Of a stretch of 64,000 bases of DNA, positions 15,862 to 24,976 are shown piece by piece. Location of the stretch: NCBI GenBank assembly GCA_002298785.1, contig DBMR01000110.1, positions 10,398-74,397 on the forward strand, given 5' to 3'. The position numbers were made by a program, and so were the translations under genes. The DNA is from Verrucomicrobia subdivision 3 bacterium UBA693. Its GTDB lineage: Bacteria; Verrucomicrobiota; Verrucomicrobiia; Limisphaerales; UBA8199. How positions within the stretch are numbered: position 1 is the stretch's first letter; each line of letters starts with the position of its first letter. A model generated the notes under the pieces. It did not search any database. It saw only the letters and a list, made by a program, of their open reading frames with translations, and was not told where the DNA came from.

Positions 15862-16800
15862 ATGAACTGTATGGGCAAAAGAATTGTGAGGCCGATGCTG
15901 GTGTGTATGCTGGCAATGGCCATGGGCAGTGGATGCTCGATCAAGCGCATAGCGGCGAACAAGCTGGGCGACGCGCTGGCGGGCAGCGGGGTCACTTTCG
16001 CGGCGGACGACGATCCGGAACTGATCAAATCCGCGGTGCCGTTTAGTTTGAAGCTGATGGAGAGCATCCTGAGCGAAACACCGCGGCACCGGGGACTGCT
16101 CCTGGCGGCTGCCAGTGGGTTTACGCAATATAGTTACGCGTTTGTGCAACAGGAGGCTGATCAACTGGAAACCCGGGATATTGCGGCGGCGACCGAGACG
16201 CGCCAGCGTGCCCGCAAGCTCTATTTGCGCGCGCGCGACTATGCCCTGCGGGAATTGGAGGTCGCCCATCGGGGGTTTCGGGCCAAACTGAATGCGGATC
16301 CGGAGTCGGCGGTCCAAATGTTGCGTAAGAGGGACGTGCCGGCGGCTTACTGGGCGGCGGCGTCCTGGGCGGCCGCCACGGGGATTATCAAGAACGATCC
16401 CGGACTATTTGCCGACCTGGCGAAGATCGATGCGCTAGCCGATCGCCTCCTCGAGCTTGATCCAGATTACGATTTTGGCGCGGTGCACTCCTTTATGATC
16501 ACCTACCAGACCACCCGCCCGAAGGGGCAGGAGGATCCTGCGGTGCTGGCGCGGCGCCACTTCGAGCTCGCCGTGCGGTTGAGCCAGGGATTGCAGGCCG
16601 GGCCCTACGTCATCCTGGCTGAGTCCGTGGCGGTGCCGGAGCAGAACCTAAAGGAATTTCGAAGTCTATTAAACAGTGCGCTGGCAGTGAATCCAGATGC
16701 ACGGCCGGAATGGCGCCTGGCGAATCTCATTATGCAGCAGCGTGCACGCTGGTTGCTGGCGCGTGAAAAGGATTTGATCGCGCCGCCGGAGTCTCAATAG
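15862..16800 (+). CDS. TRAP transporter TatT-like lipoprotein (T component)
   Basis: 312 residues. The N-terminus is a lipoprotein-like signal ending 'MAMGSGCSIKRIAANKLGDALAGSG', a segment characteristic of TatT-family proteins, followed by an all-helical TPR-like body ('LLLAAASGFTQYSYAFVQQEAD', 'LYLRARDYALRELE', 'AYWAAASWAAATGI', 'RHFELAVRLSQGLQAGPYVI'). In Treponema pallidum, TatT is a water-soluble lipoprotein that partners the periplasmic binding protein of the same operon, and hydrophobic ligands have been suggested. It heads the operon TatT-DctP-DctQM. Confidence 0.85.
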   Translation: MNCMGKRIVRPMLVCMLAMAMGSGCSIKRIAANKLGDALAGSGVTFAADDDPELIKSAVPFSLKLMESILSETPRHRGLLLAAASGFTQYSYAFVQQEADQLETRDIAAATETRQRARKLYLRARDYALRELEVAHRGFRAKLNADPESAVQMLRKRDVPAAYWAAASWAAATGIIKNDPGLFADLAKIDALADRLLELDPDYDFGAVHSFMITYQTTRPKGQEDPAVLARRHFELAVRLSQGLQAGPYVILAESVAVPEQNLKEFRSLLNSALAVNPDARPEWRLANLIMQQRARWLLAREKDLIAPPESQ

Positions 16801-16817
16801 CTGTAGTGGAAATTGAT

Positions 16818-17849
16818 ATGAACCAAGATCTGACAATCTCGATCCTGGCCCTGTGGTTGGCGACGTGGGTGACGCCTGGCCAGGTGGTCGCACAGCCTGC
16901 ACCGGTGGAAATTCGCCTGGCTACCATTTTGCCGCAAGGCCTCGAACAGGCGAATAAACTGGTGAAATTGACCCAGGACTGGAAGCAGATTTCCGGCGGT
17001 ACCGTGAACATGACGCGCTCACCCAGCGGACCGAAAGACGGCGAGTCAGGCATCGTTAAAAAGCTGCGGTCCGGCAACTACCAGGCCGCTGTGCTTTCCA
17101 CCATGGGCCTAATGGAGATTGAGCCCGACGTGGCGGCACTACAGATGATGCCCCTCGTCTTTCAGAATTGGGAGGAAGTCGACTTTATCCGCGAGAAGCT
17201 GCGGCCGGAGCTGGAACGGAAATTGGCCGCCAAAGGTTTTGTGACATTGTTTTGGGCCGACAGTGGGTGGGTGAATTATTTTTCCGCGCGGGAAGGATTC
17301 ACGCCCGAGGATTTCCGGGCGATGAAGCTGTTCACCTGGGCAGGGGAGAGCAAGCAAGTGGAGATCATGAAGTCGCTGCGGTATCACCCGGTGCCGCTGG
17401 AGACGGATAATCTCTATAGCGCGTTTGCCACGCAAATGGTGGATGCAGCGCCCTTATCTCCTTCATACGCTTTGGGGGTGCGCATTCCCTCGCTGGCGCC
17501 CTTCGTGCTGGACGTGAAATGGACGCCGATAGTTGGTGCGGCGGTCGTAAAGACCGAAACCTGGAACCGAATCCCCGAAGAGTTGCGCGCCAAGCTTCTG
17601 GCAGTTGCGGCGAGCGCTGGGCAGGATATCCGTCGCGAAGGCCGCAAGCTCCATGATGAGTCGCTCGAGGTGCTGCGCAAGGGGCCCAAGACCAAAGTGC
17701 ACGAGCTCACTCCCGGAGAGCAAAAGGCCTGGGAGGAATTGGCCCGCGAGATTGCTCCACGAATTCGTGGCAACATCGTGCCAGCAGAGATTTACGACGT
17801 GGTCCAGAAAGAGTTGGCGGATTTTCGTGGGCGGGCTTCCAGCAAATAA
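16818..17849 (+). CDS. TRAP transporter substrate-binding protein (DctP family)
   Basis: 343 residues from the ATG at 16818; an ATG at 16806 would add four residues. The signal peptide runs to about residue 26. The mature protein is a DctP-type binding protein: 'EIRLATILPQGLEQANKLVKLTQDW', 'VAALQMMPLVFQNWEEVDFIREKL', 'VTLFWADSGWVNYFSAREGFTPEDFRAMKLFTW', 'ALGVRIPSLAPFVLDVKWTPIVGAAVV'. The conserved Arg that usually binds the ligand carboxylate is not obvious, so the substrate may not be a simple dicarboxylate. TatT-partnered proteins of this type form their own subfamily. Confidence 0.9.
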   Translation: MNQDLTISILALWLATWVTPGQVVAQPAPVEIRLATILPQGLEQANKLVKLTQDWKQISGGTVNMTRSPSGPKDGESGIVKKLRSGNYQAAVLSTMGLMEIEPDVAALQMMPLVFQNWEEVDFIREKLRPELERKLAAKGFVTLFWADSGWVNYFSAREGFTPEDFRAMKLFTWAGESKQVEIMKSLRYHPVPLETDNLYSAFATQMVDAAPLSPSYALGVRIPSLAPFVLDVKWTPIVGAAVVKTETWNRIPEELRAKLLAVAASAGQDIRREGRKLHDESLEVLRKGPKTKVHELTPGEQKAWEELAREIAPRIRGNIVPAEIYDVVQKELADFRGRASSK

Positions 17850-17916
17850 GCGCGTGGGCAATAGACACATTGATTAGATAGTGGCCGACCCTCGTGTTGG
17901 CGATGAGCGGAATTTC

Positions 17917-19773
17917 ATGAACGAACCTGGAGGAACTGGGACGGCACCTGCGGAGCCACTAACCCCGCCACGGTGGTGGCCGGAATGTCTTAAGTCCACC
18001 GAAAATCTGGTGGTGGTCTTTTGTCTGGGCGTGATGGTGGTGATCCCCCTGGTGGAGGCGATACTCCGTCGCACCGTGAATGTGGGGATCTCGGCTTCGG
18101 CCTCGATCGTGCAGCACTTCTGCCTGGTCCTGGGCATGGTCGGCGGCGCGATCGCGGCTCGCGAAGAAAGGCTGCTCTCGCTTTCTACCGTCACCAGCTT
18201 TCTGAAGGGTGATTGGGCAGTTTTCGCCCGGGTGATCAGCAATGGCTTTGGCGCGGCGATTTCCTTCGTGCTCTGCTGGGCTTCCGCACAGTTTGTGGTG
18301 CAGGAAAGGGCTGGCGGCAATTTGATTGCTTACGGGGTTCCCCGGTGGTGGGTGGAATCGGTGATGCCGGTCGGTTTTGGGTTGATCGGGGCCCGATTGC
18401 TCTGGCATGGAGGCAAGACTTGGAAGGAGCGTGGTCTGGCGTTCACGCTTTGTGCGGCGCTACTGGGACTGGCCGTCTGGACACCGCTGGCCCCCGCCAA
18501 AATGGCCTACCCTGCACTTGGCGGTTTGCTGCTGGCGGCGATTCTGGGAGCGCCAGTATTCATTATTCTCGGTGGCGCGGCGGCCATCCTGTTTTGGGGC
18601 CGGGGTATGCCGTTGGCGGCTTTGCCGATTGATCATTACGGGTTAGTCGTGAACGCGACGTTGCCCACCATCCCCTTATTCACGCTGGCCGGCTATCTCC
18701 TGGCCGAAAGTGGAGCGTCGCAGCGCCTGGTGCGAGTCTGCAACGCGCTGGTTGGACATTTCCGCGGCGGACCGGCGATTGCCACGGCCCTGGCGTGCGC
18801 ATTCTTTACCTCGTTCACCGGCGCATCCGGAGTTACTATTTTGGCGCTCGGCGGGCTCCTGATGCCCGTCCTGCTGTCGGCGCGTTATTCCGAGAAGAAC
18901 GCTCTTGGATTGCTGACGGGCGCTGGATCCCTGGGCTTGCTCATGCCCCCCTGTCTGCCGCTCATCCTTTACGCCATCGTCGCCAATGTGGAAATGGAGA
19001 AGATTTTTTTGGGCGGAATCCTGCCGTGCATCCTGCTGATGGTGCTGACCTCCATGTTGGGGATCGTGCAGGGCGGTAAGGTGGACGGTGGTCGCCCGCG
19101 GTTTTCCTGGGTGGAAGCGCGGCAGGCATTGTGGGCTGCCAAATGGGAACTGGCTTTGCCCGGAGTGGCGCTGCTGGCCTTGTTCGGCGGCTTCTGCACT
19201 CCGATGGAAGCGGCGGCGCTGACTGCGTTTTACGCGTTCGTGATCGAAGTGTTTGTGCAGCGGGATCTCAAGATCGGGCGCGATTTGCCACGCGTGATGA
19301 CTGAATGTGCCCTGCTGGTGGGTGGGGTGCTGCTGATTCTCGGGGTAGCGCTGGGATTAACGGACTTTTTGGTGGAATCGGAAGCCCCGGACAAGCTGTT
19401 GGCCTGGGTCCAGCAATCGGTTCACAGTCGCTGGACCTTTTTACTGGTGTTGAATTTGTTCTTATTGTTGGTGGGTTGTCTCATGGACGTTTTTTCAGCC
19501 ATCATCGTGGTGGTCCCGCTCATCGTACCGCTGGGCGTGGCTTTCAACATCGATCCGGTGCATTTGGGTATCATTTTTCTCGCCAATCTTGAGCTGGGAT
19601 TTTTGACACCGCCGGTGGGGATGAATCTGTTCCTTTCCTCGTATCGATTCAAAAAGCCCATGGCCGAGGTCATTCATGCCACGATCCCGATTTTGATCGT
19701 TCTGCTAGTGGGCGTGTTGTTGATTACCTACTTCCCGCCACTAACCACGTTCCTGCCGAGCCTGCGCCGGTAA
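17917..19773 (+). CDS. TRAP transporter fused small and large permease (DctQ-DctM)
   Basis: 618 residues from the ATG at 17917; a GTG at 17881 would add 12. The N-terminal third is a DctQ-like four-helix unit ('VVVFCLGVMVVIPLVEAILRR', 'FCLVLGMVGGAIAAREERLLSLSTV'); after a linker with two or three further helices comes the DctM part with 'GAPVFIILGGAAAILFWGRG', 'LPTIPLFTLAGYLLAESGASQRLV', 'LLMPPCLPLILYAIVANV', 'FCTPMEAAALTAFYAF' and 'ELGFLTPPVGMNLFLSSYRF'. DctQM fusions are known and work with one periplasmic binding protein, driven by a sodium or proton gradient. Last gene of the operon, 67 bases after dctP, and convergent with the phosphodiesterase gene. Confidence 0.92.
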   Translation: MNEPGGTGTAPAEPLTPPRWWPECLKSTENLVVVFCLGVMVVIPLVEAILRRTVNVGISASASIVQHFCLVLGMVGGAIAAREERLLSLSTVTSFLKGDWAVFARVISNGFGAAISFVLCWASAQFVVQERAGGNLIAYGVPRWWVESVMPVGFGLIGARLLWHGGKTWKERGLAFTLCAALLGLAVWTPLAPAKMAYPALGGLLLAAILGAPVFIILGGAAAILFWGRGMPLAALPIDHYGLVVNATLPTIPLFTLAGYLLAESGASQRLVRVCNALVGHFRGGPAIATALACAFFTSFTGASGVTILALGGLLMPVLLSARYSEKNALGLLTGAGSLGLLMPPCLPLILYAIVANVEMEKIFLGGILPCILLMVLTSMLGIVQGGKVDGGRPRFSWVEARQALWAAKWELALPGVALLALFGGFCTPMEAAALTAFYAFVIEVFVQRDLKIGRDLPRVMTECALLVGGVLLILGVALGLTDFLVESEAPDKLLAWVQQSVHSRWTFLLVLNLFLLLVGCLMDVFSAIIVVVPLIVPLGVAFNIDPVHLGIIFLANLELGFLTPPVGMNLFLSSYRFKKPMAEVIHATIPILIVLLVGVLLITYFPPLTTFLPSLRR

Positions 19774-19780
19774 TCGATGG

Positions 19781-20245
19781 TCAAAGGGTCAAATATCGCC
19801 AATCCAATTCGGACCCGGCAAGGCTGAGAATGGCTACTGAACGTTCCATGCCGAAGCGGCGGTTGCCGGCGTAGCCCGGGTTAAAAAACAGGGTGGATCC
19901 GATCCATTCGGCAAACGGTTTGTGCGTATGACCAAATACCACCACATTCACCTGGTCATCACGAATGCGCTGTTCCACCGGTTGGGGCAACTGGTACGGA
20001 TTGACGATATGGTGCAGCAGAAACTTTCGGCTCCCGAGTCCCACGACGGCTGTCTTTGGATAGCGAAATCCGGGTTCATCGGTGTTGCCGCAGACGGCGG
20101 TAACCGGTGCGAGTTTCTCCAACTCCCGGAGGATTCCAGGTTTCCCAATGTCGCCGCCGTGCAGGATGTGGTCCACCCCGGTGAACAGCCTCCTCACCCG
20201 CGGGTGAAAGAAATCGTGCGTGTCGGAAATTACCCCGATGTTCAT
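19781..20245 (-). CDS. YfcE/MJ0936-type metallophosphoesterase
   Basis: 154 residues, typical for the small MJ0936/YfcE phosphodiesterases. Metal-binding motifs are in order: 'IGVISDTHDF' (Asp8, His10), 'ILHGGDIGK' (Asp), 'CGNTDEPG' (Asn-Thr-Asp), 'LHHIV' and 'VFGHTHKP' (Gly-His-Thr-His), ending with the 'FFNPGYAG' strand seen in the family. It would cleave phosphodiesters with two divalent metals; the natural substrate is unknown for most members. It lies 47 bases downstream of the DUF6580 gene on the same strand. Confidence 0.92.
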   Translation of the reverse strand: MNIGVISDTHDFFHPRVRRLFTGVDHILHGGDIGKPGILRELEKLAPVTAVCGNTDEPGFRYPKTAVVGLGSRKFLLHHIVNPYQLPQPVEQRIRDDQVNVVVFGHTHKPFAEWIGSTLFFNPGYAGNRRFGMERSVAILSLAGSELDWRYLTL

Positions 20246-20292
20246 GAAGGACGTGGGAACGAGGGCTCGGGTCCCGGGGTAGGGGCCTGGAC

Positions 20293-20976
20293 CTAGGCCG
20301 GGCCTTCGTCCGGGACTTCGTCGGGTTGGGCCTCTTCTGGTTCGGGTTCCTTTTCTTCAGCTGTTTCGGGGGCGGCGGTAAGCTTCATTGCGCCCGCGAA
20401 CAGGCCAGTAAACAAGCCGCCGCTGAGCAGCGTATTCCGGAAAAACTCGAGAGTAGTGGGGTAGCCGCCGGTGCCTTTGGTGAGGGCGATTAGCAGACCC
20501 GCAAGGTCTTTCGTGTATTCGGGATTATTGAAAGGGTTGAATAGCCAGGCCGCGGTGTTGGTGATCAGATAAAAGAGCACCGCGCCCACCACACCGCCAC
20601 TTAGCAGCCGTAAGAAGGATGCCCGCGGATTAAAACGGGAACCAAACCACACAATGGCCAGGAAAGCGCCGTAGTTGATCAGTTGCGTCCACTGGAACGC
20701 GTTGATTCCCATCCCAAAGTAGTAGTAGAGATTCAACGCGACATCAGAGACCACCAGCGTCAGGAGCGGCAGCCACCATTTAATGTTCGCAGGAAAGAAC
20801 GAGCCTGCGCAGAAAGCCAGGGCGTAAAACGCGCTAAAATTCGGCGGGAACAATCCCGGCCAGCGCGACATGGCCGCCAGCAGCATGAACATGCCGGGCA
20901 ACCATTTGTGCCAATTAATATTCACCGCCTGAAGAATAGCGTTCTGGTCTGGCTTTACAAGCGCCACTTGGCGCAC
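20293..20976 (-). CDS. DUF6580-like multi-pass membrane protein
   Basis: 227 residues. About five membrane helices are visible: 'GMFMLLAAMSRW', 'FSAFYALAFCAGSFF', 'WWLPLLTLVVSDVALNLYYYFG', 'LINYGAFLAIVWFGSRF' and 'LLSGGVVGAVLFYLITNTAAWLF'. The pattern 'NFSAFYALAFCAGSFF..WWLPLLTLVVSD' is that of the DUF6580 family, which resembles ECF-type substrate-specific (S) components. The C-terminus is a strongly acidic Glu/Pro tail ('PETAEEKEPEPEEAQPDEVP'). No substrate can be assigned, and no energising ECF ATPases are nearby. Confidence 0.7.
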   Translation of the reverse strand: MRQVALVKPDQNAILQAVNINWHKWLPGMFMLLAAMSRWPGLFPPNFSAFYALAFCAGSFFPANIKWWLPLLTLVVSDVALNLYYYFGMGINAFQWTQLINYGAFLAIVWFGSRFNPRASFLRLLSGGVVGAVLFYLITNTAAWLFNPFNNPEYTKDLAGLLIALTKGTGGYPTTLEFFRNTLLSGGLFTGLFAGAMKLTAAPETAEEKEPEPEEAQPDEVPDEGPA

Positions 20977-21040
20977 GTGCGGCTCACAAGATTCCGGCCA
21001 GTCGTCTGCCTGATACGGTTTATCCGGATTATGCCGGCGC

Positions 21041-22405
21041 CTATTTCCTGGCGTGACTGAGTCGGTAGGCTTCGGTCGTCACGAAGTATTTCGTGATCAT
21101 ATTTGGTACCTCCCAGTCCGGGAGTTTGCCTTCACTGAGGAACTTAAGGTAGTTCTCGGTTACTTGGGAGAAATGGGCTTCGTGTCCGACACTGTATTTT
21201 TCAGGAATGGTAACTTGCCACAGATTTCCAGCTTTTTGGAGTCCGATTCTGGGATAGGTGGCAGCGAGCGTCTGGATCGCAGCCTGGAGGGATTTTTCAA
21301 ATTCAGCCGTGGCTGGACCGGGACGGGCATCGACGTACAGCGTCGGAGCATATTTTTGCTCTGGCCCCTGCTTGATCAGCAGGTCCGCACGGGTGCCGCG
21401 CATGACCGAGGAATGCATATCTTTAGCCCCTGGGGGAGCTTCGAAATTCCAGATGACCCGCACCTTGGCGTGGATGCCTTTAACCTGCCAGGTGACATCG
21501 CCGCAGGAATACACCTGGAGGATGCCTTTTGAATCTACGTAGGGCTTCAGGTAGGATGGGTAATTGTCCAGGCCGGTCGCCTTCTTAAATTGGGCGGGAT
21601 TAATCGCAGTTGCCCAGCGGGTCGCCGCAAGCACCTTGACGTCCTTGCGCCAATCCAATGCTTGTCCCGGGAAGCAACCCCACTGCACCAAATCCACAAG
21701 GTGTGTGCCCACGTCGGGAATGGCCTCTCCCTGCTGTTTCACGTCAAAAAACCACGCAGGGCGGACCAGCGGTTTTCCGGCCACTTCCTTGCTGTAATGA
21801 TGAACGCTCTCGGTAAAAACCGCCGGTTGTTCCGGTGTGCCTGTTACGAATTGTCCGAAGACCTCGGGATGCCGGGATAATTCCCGCTGCAAGATCGTGG
21901 TGATCTCAAAGCGCTCCGTCATGATGTCGTACAACAGCACCTTTTTCTGCTGCGCCTTTTCAAAGTCCTGGCGCAACAGGGTGAATCCTTCCGGCGTAAT
22001 GGCCATGGGCTTGTCAGCCAGCACGTTGAAGCCCGCGGCGATGGATTTGTCGATGTACTCAGTTTTCCTCAGGTTGCTGCCGGAAATCACCACGACATTG
22101 CCCGCCTTGTCGCGCACCATGCGATCCAGGAAATCCGCCCCGATGTAAGTTTTGGTGTCCCAGTGAGTCGGTTGGTCAGCGCGGGTATTGAAGCTCTCGA
22201 TGCGCTTCAGATGGTCCTCAAGTTCTGGGCCCTGCGGCGCGTACACGTGCACCACCGGATCCACCTGGGGGTACATCATTTTTTGGACGAGCCCGGCGTG
22301 GAAATGGCCGGGGTCGAGCGTGAGCAATCGCACCGAATAATCGGCAGCGGTTGCGCCGAAAGTGGCAAGCGTCGTGGCCATGGTTACAATCGATTTCAGC
22401 TTCAT
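21041..22405 (-). CDS. Exported Gfo/Idh/MocA-like oxidoreductase with family-specific C-terminus
   Basis: 454 residues from the ATG at 22403-22405, chosen for its signal peptide (Met-Lys-Leu-Lys, hydrophobic, Thr-Ala-Ala). It has an oxidoreductase Rossmann-type start ('SVRLLTLDPGHFHAGLVQ') and a diagnostic 'GFNVLADKPMAITPEGFTLL', where Lys-Pro follows Ala-Asp, as in NAD(P)-dependent sugar dehydrogenases. The C-terminal part ('HYSKEVAGKPLVRPAWFFDVKQQGEAIPDVGTHLVDLVQW') matches the putative oxidoreductase C-terminal domain often found in Bacteroidota and Verrucomicrobiota. The usual GxGxxG is degenerate. Likely acts on sugars in the periplasm. It follows another Gfo/Idh/MocA gene and ThuA on the same strand, probably one operon. 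Confidence 0.85.
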   Translation of the reverse strand: MKLKSIVTMATTLATFGATAADYSVRLLTLDPGHFHAGLVQKMMYPQVDPVVHVYAPQGPELEDHLKRIESFNTRADQPTHWDTKTYIGADFLDRMVRDKAGNVVVISGSNLRKTEYIDKSIAAGFNVLADKPMAITPEGFTLLRQDFEKAQQKKVLLYDIMTERFEITTILQRELSRHPEVFGQFVTGTPEQPAVFTESVHHYSKEVAGKPLVRPAWFFDVKQQGEAIPDVGTHLVDLVQWGCFPGQALDWRKDVKVLAATRWATAINPAQFKKATGLDNYPSYLKPYVDSKGILQVYSCGDVTWQVKGIHAKVRVIWNFEAPPGAKDMHSSVMRGTRADLLIKQGPEQKYAPTLYVDARPGPATAEFEKSLQAAIQTLAATYPRIGLQKAGNLWQVTIPEKYSVGHEAHFSQVTENYLKFLSEGKLPDWEVPNMITKYFVTTEAYRLSHARK

Positions 22406-22495
22406 AAACTTAGAGACTGCGAGCGGCACTTGGCCGGTTCCGGCCCTTTCGGGCGACCCGGATCCTGGTTGCGGATTTAGGTTTCGACCGGCTGA

Positions 22496-23893
22496 TCAAG
22501 CTTTCTTGAGCAGGTTGCGCAACCCGTACGGGGCTCGCTCGGCGCGCGAACACATCGCATTGGCTTCGTCGTCGTTGATGAATTTCTCCTTCACGGGATC
22601 CCATCGCAGCTTGCGTCCCAATTTCATGGCGATCCAGCCAATGATGCAGGCGCTGGTGGAGCGATGAGCTTCTTCCGGGGTGGTGACTGCCGGTTTGCGG
22701 GATTTGATGCTTTGGAGCCAGTTCAGATGGTGATCGTTGCTCACGGGCAGGCGCAGGTCGTTTGGCCCCAGTTTACTGTTGAGGATTTTGGGATCTCTCG
22801 CCTCGAGCGCCTTGCCGAACGCACTGGCAGGATCGCTCGCGGTCGCCTTTTCTCCGCCGCGACTCACAAAAATCCACCCTTCTGAACCTTCGAAGCGCAC
22901 GCCATTGACGAAGGTGTTGTCGATGATCATGGTCACGCCGTTGGCGTATTTCATTTCAATGTGATACGGGCCGTGGACATTCCAGAGACCGCTCTTGGGG
23001 AACTCGGCTTTGCCTTCGGCCTCGATGGGCCCGGTGAGTTCAGTGCCCATGCCCCAGTGTGCGATATCCACATGATGCGAGCCCCAGCCCGTGATCATGC
23101 CCAGGCAGTAGGACTCGATTCGGAGCCAACCAGGTCTTTCGGTCAGGCTGTTCTGCGGATGCACCCGGTTTTCGGTGTAAAACACTTTTGGCGTGCAGCC
23201 CAGCCACATGTCGTAGTTTAGGTTGGGGGGCACCGGCATTTCTGGTTCAACGATCCCCGCCGGGTCCACGGGCAAACCGATCTTCACGGTGTGCAGCTTC
23301 CCGATGCGTCCGTTGCGCACGAGCTCGCAGGCCAGTCGGAACTGAGCGCCGGAGCGTTGCTGGCTGCCGATCTGGAACGCGCGCCTTTGTTTCTGGACGG
23401 TGTCGCTCACCAAACGGCCTTCTTCCAAGGTCATGGTCAGCGGTTTCTGGACATAGACGTCTTTGCCCGCCAGGGCAGCGGCTACAATCGCTTCCGCATG
23501 CCAGTGTTCGGGAGTGCTGATCGAGACAGCATCGATTCCGGGATCTTTCAGGAGCTCGCGAAAATCGCCATATGTGGCACAAACCTGCACGGTACTGCTG
23601 CCTTTCGCTTTGGCGTAGTGATCTTCCACCTGCTTCTTGCCCAGCCCCAGCCGGCGCGTATCCAGGTCGCACACCGCCACGACACGAGCGATGTCGTGCT
23701 TGAGAATGCCCGGCAAATCCATCGTGTGACCGATGCGGCCGCAGCCGATCTGACCGATGTGGATGCGATTGCTCGGTGCGTTTTGTCCGAACACCGAGGA
23801 GGGCACGATGGTGGGAAAAGCCAACGCGCCGGCACTGCCGGCCATGGTCAACTTAAGGAACTGCCGACGAGAGATACTGGGGATTCTTTTCAT
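22496..23893 (-). CDS. Tat-exported Gfo/Idh/MocA family oxidoreductase
   Basis: 465 residues from the ATG at 23891-23893; the frame is open upstream but the Tat signal fixes the start ('SRRQFLKLTMAGSAGALAFP', residues 8-27). Then comes the Rossmann fold 'IHIGQIGCGRIGHTMDLPGIL', the catalytic-domain marker 'GKDVYVQKPLTMTLEEGRLV' (Lys-Pro) and 'GSQQRSGAQFRLACELVRNGRIGKLHTV', typical of secreted Gfo/Idh/MocA proteins. These oxidise or reduce sugars or inositols with a tightly bound nicotinamide cofactor; secreted members of family GH109-like type act as glycosidases. Middle gene of the ThuA cluster. Confidence 0.92.
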   Translation of the reverse strand: MKRIPSISRRQFLKLTMAGSAGALAFPTIVPSSVFGQNAPSNRIHIGQIGCGRIGHTMDLPGILKHDIARVVAVCDLDTRRLGLGKKQVEDHYAKAKGSSTVQVCATYGDFRELLKDPGIDAVSISTPEHWHAEAIVAAALAGKDVYVQKPLTMTLEEGRLVSDTVQKQRRAFQIGSQQRSGAQFRLACELVRNGRIGKLHTVKIGLPVDPAGIVEPEMPVPPNLNYDMWLGCTPKVFYTENRVHPQNSLTERPGWLRIESYCLGMITGWGSHHVDIAHWGMGTELTGPIEAEGKAEFPKSGLWNVHGPYHIEMKYANGVTMIIDNTFVNGVRFEGSEGWIFVSRGGEKATASDPASAFGKALEARDPKILNSKLGPNDLRLPVSNDHHLNWLQSIKSRKPAVTTPEEAHRSTSACIIGWIAMKLGRKLRWDPVKEKFINDDEANAMCSRAERAPYGLRNLLKKA

Positions 23894-23957
23894 AATGTGG
23901 TTTCGGGTGATTCGAAGTGGTGCCTTGTATGCGGGGGAAAAGGCAAAAGCGAATGGA

Positions 23958-24743
23958 TCATTTTGCATCACCCATCACCCAGAGCAGACCTCCCAGGATG
24001 TGCTGAGTGAGTCGTGGATCGGAGTAATGCTCAATTTTATGTCCCAGAGAAGTATAGAACTGTCGACCGCCATCGAAGGTCTGCCGCCACGCCAGGGGGT
24101 ATTCGTCACCAAACGTCTTTCCTGGGAATTTGTCTTTTCCCGGGTCATCCAGGTTTTTGAGGTCGCCCGCCAGCACCACATGCCGTCCCTCCGGGATGTT
24201 ATCCACATAGTAGAATTCATCCGTCCATTCGAAAGTGGCGGGAAGGTGTTTGGTGGAGGGGTCGGCGGCGTCCTTCACAATCAGGGTAAATTTCTGCATT
24301 TTGGCGTGCCGCGAGAATTTGCCGCCCATTACCTGCCAGAAATACGGCCATTTACGCATTGAACCAGTGGCGGAATGAATGCCCACCACGCCGCCTCCGC
24401 CACGGATAAAACCTTGCAGGGCCGCCTTTTGTTCGTCGTTTTCAAAGATCTCGTTGTTGGTGTTGTCGAAGACGATCGCGCGATATTTCTTCAGATTGGC
24501 GGCGGTGAAAACTGCCGGATCGTCGCTGACGTCGACCTCAAAGTGGTTTTCTTTGCCCAACTTTTGGAGGGCAGCGGCGCTGGCAGCAATGTTGTCATGT
24601 ACGAACAAACCTTGGCCCTTCTGGTTTTTGGTGTAAACCAACACGCGGCGCTCCGCAGCCAGCGAGGTATGTAGGGACGACAACAACAGGAAGGGGAGCA
24701 GGGCGGTGCAGACCACGAAATGAAGACGAATACTATTACGCAT
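23958..24743 (-). CDS. Secreted ThuA-domain protein
   Basis: 261 residues with an N-terminal signal peptide (to about residue 30, Leu-Ala-Ala). The rest is one ThuA domain, a class I glutamine-amidotransferase-like fold: 'RRVLVYTKNQKGQGLFVHDNI', 'YRAIVFDNTNNEIFENDEQKAALQGFIRGGGGVVGIHSATG', 'DEYPLAWRQTFDGGRQFYTSLGH'. ThuA was named from trehalose utilisation; together with neighbouring Gfo/Idh/MocA genes it usually belongs to disaccharide or glycoside oxidation. First gene of the minus-strand cluster, 64 bases before the Tat oxidoreductase. Confidence 0.92.
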   Translation of the reverse strand: MRNSIRLHFVVCTALLPFLLLSSLHTSLAAERRVLVYTKNQKGQGLFVHDNIAASAAALQKLGKENHFEVDVSDDPAVFTAANLKKYRAIVFDNTNNEIFENDEQKAALQGFIRGGGGVVGIHSATGSMRKWPYFWQVMGGKFSRHAKMQKFTLIVKDAADPSTKHLPATFEWTDEFYYVDNIPEGRHVVLAGDLKNLDDPGKDKFPGKTFGDEYPLAWRQTFDGGRQFYTSLGHKIEHYSDPRLTQHILGGLLWVMGDAK

Positions 24744-24976
24744 AACTTTTCGACGCGATCGATTTTGCGAAATTCACCAGCGCTGCGCACTTGCCCGCAT
24801 CGGCCGGCGAGATCGATTATGGGCACAACCAAAACCGAATCAAGCCGCCAGTTGGATGATGCCGAGATGCAATGATTGGCAATGGCCGTGGGCGTGACCA
24901 TTTGCAGCACCCAAAGTTCCGGTTAAAGGCACTCGCTTGATCTTGCGGCGAGATTGAGGTTTGCTGGGTTAGTGAA

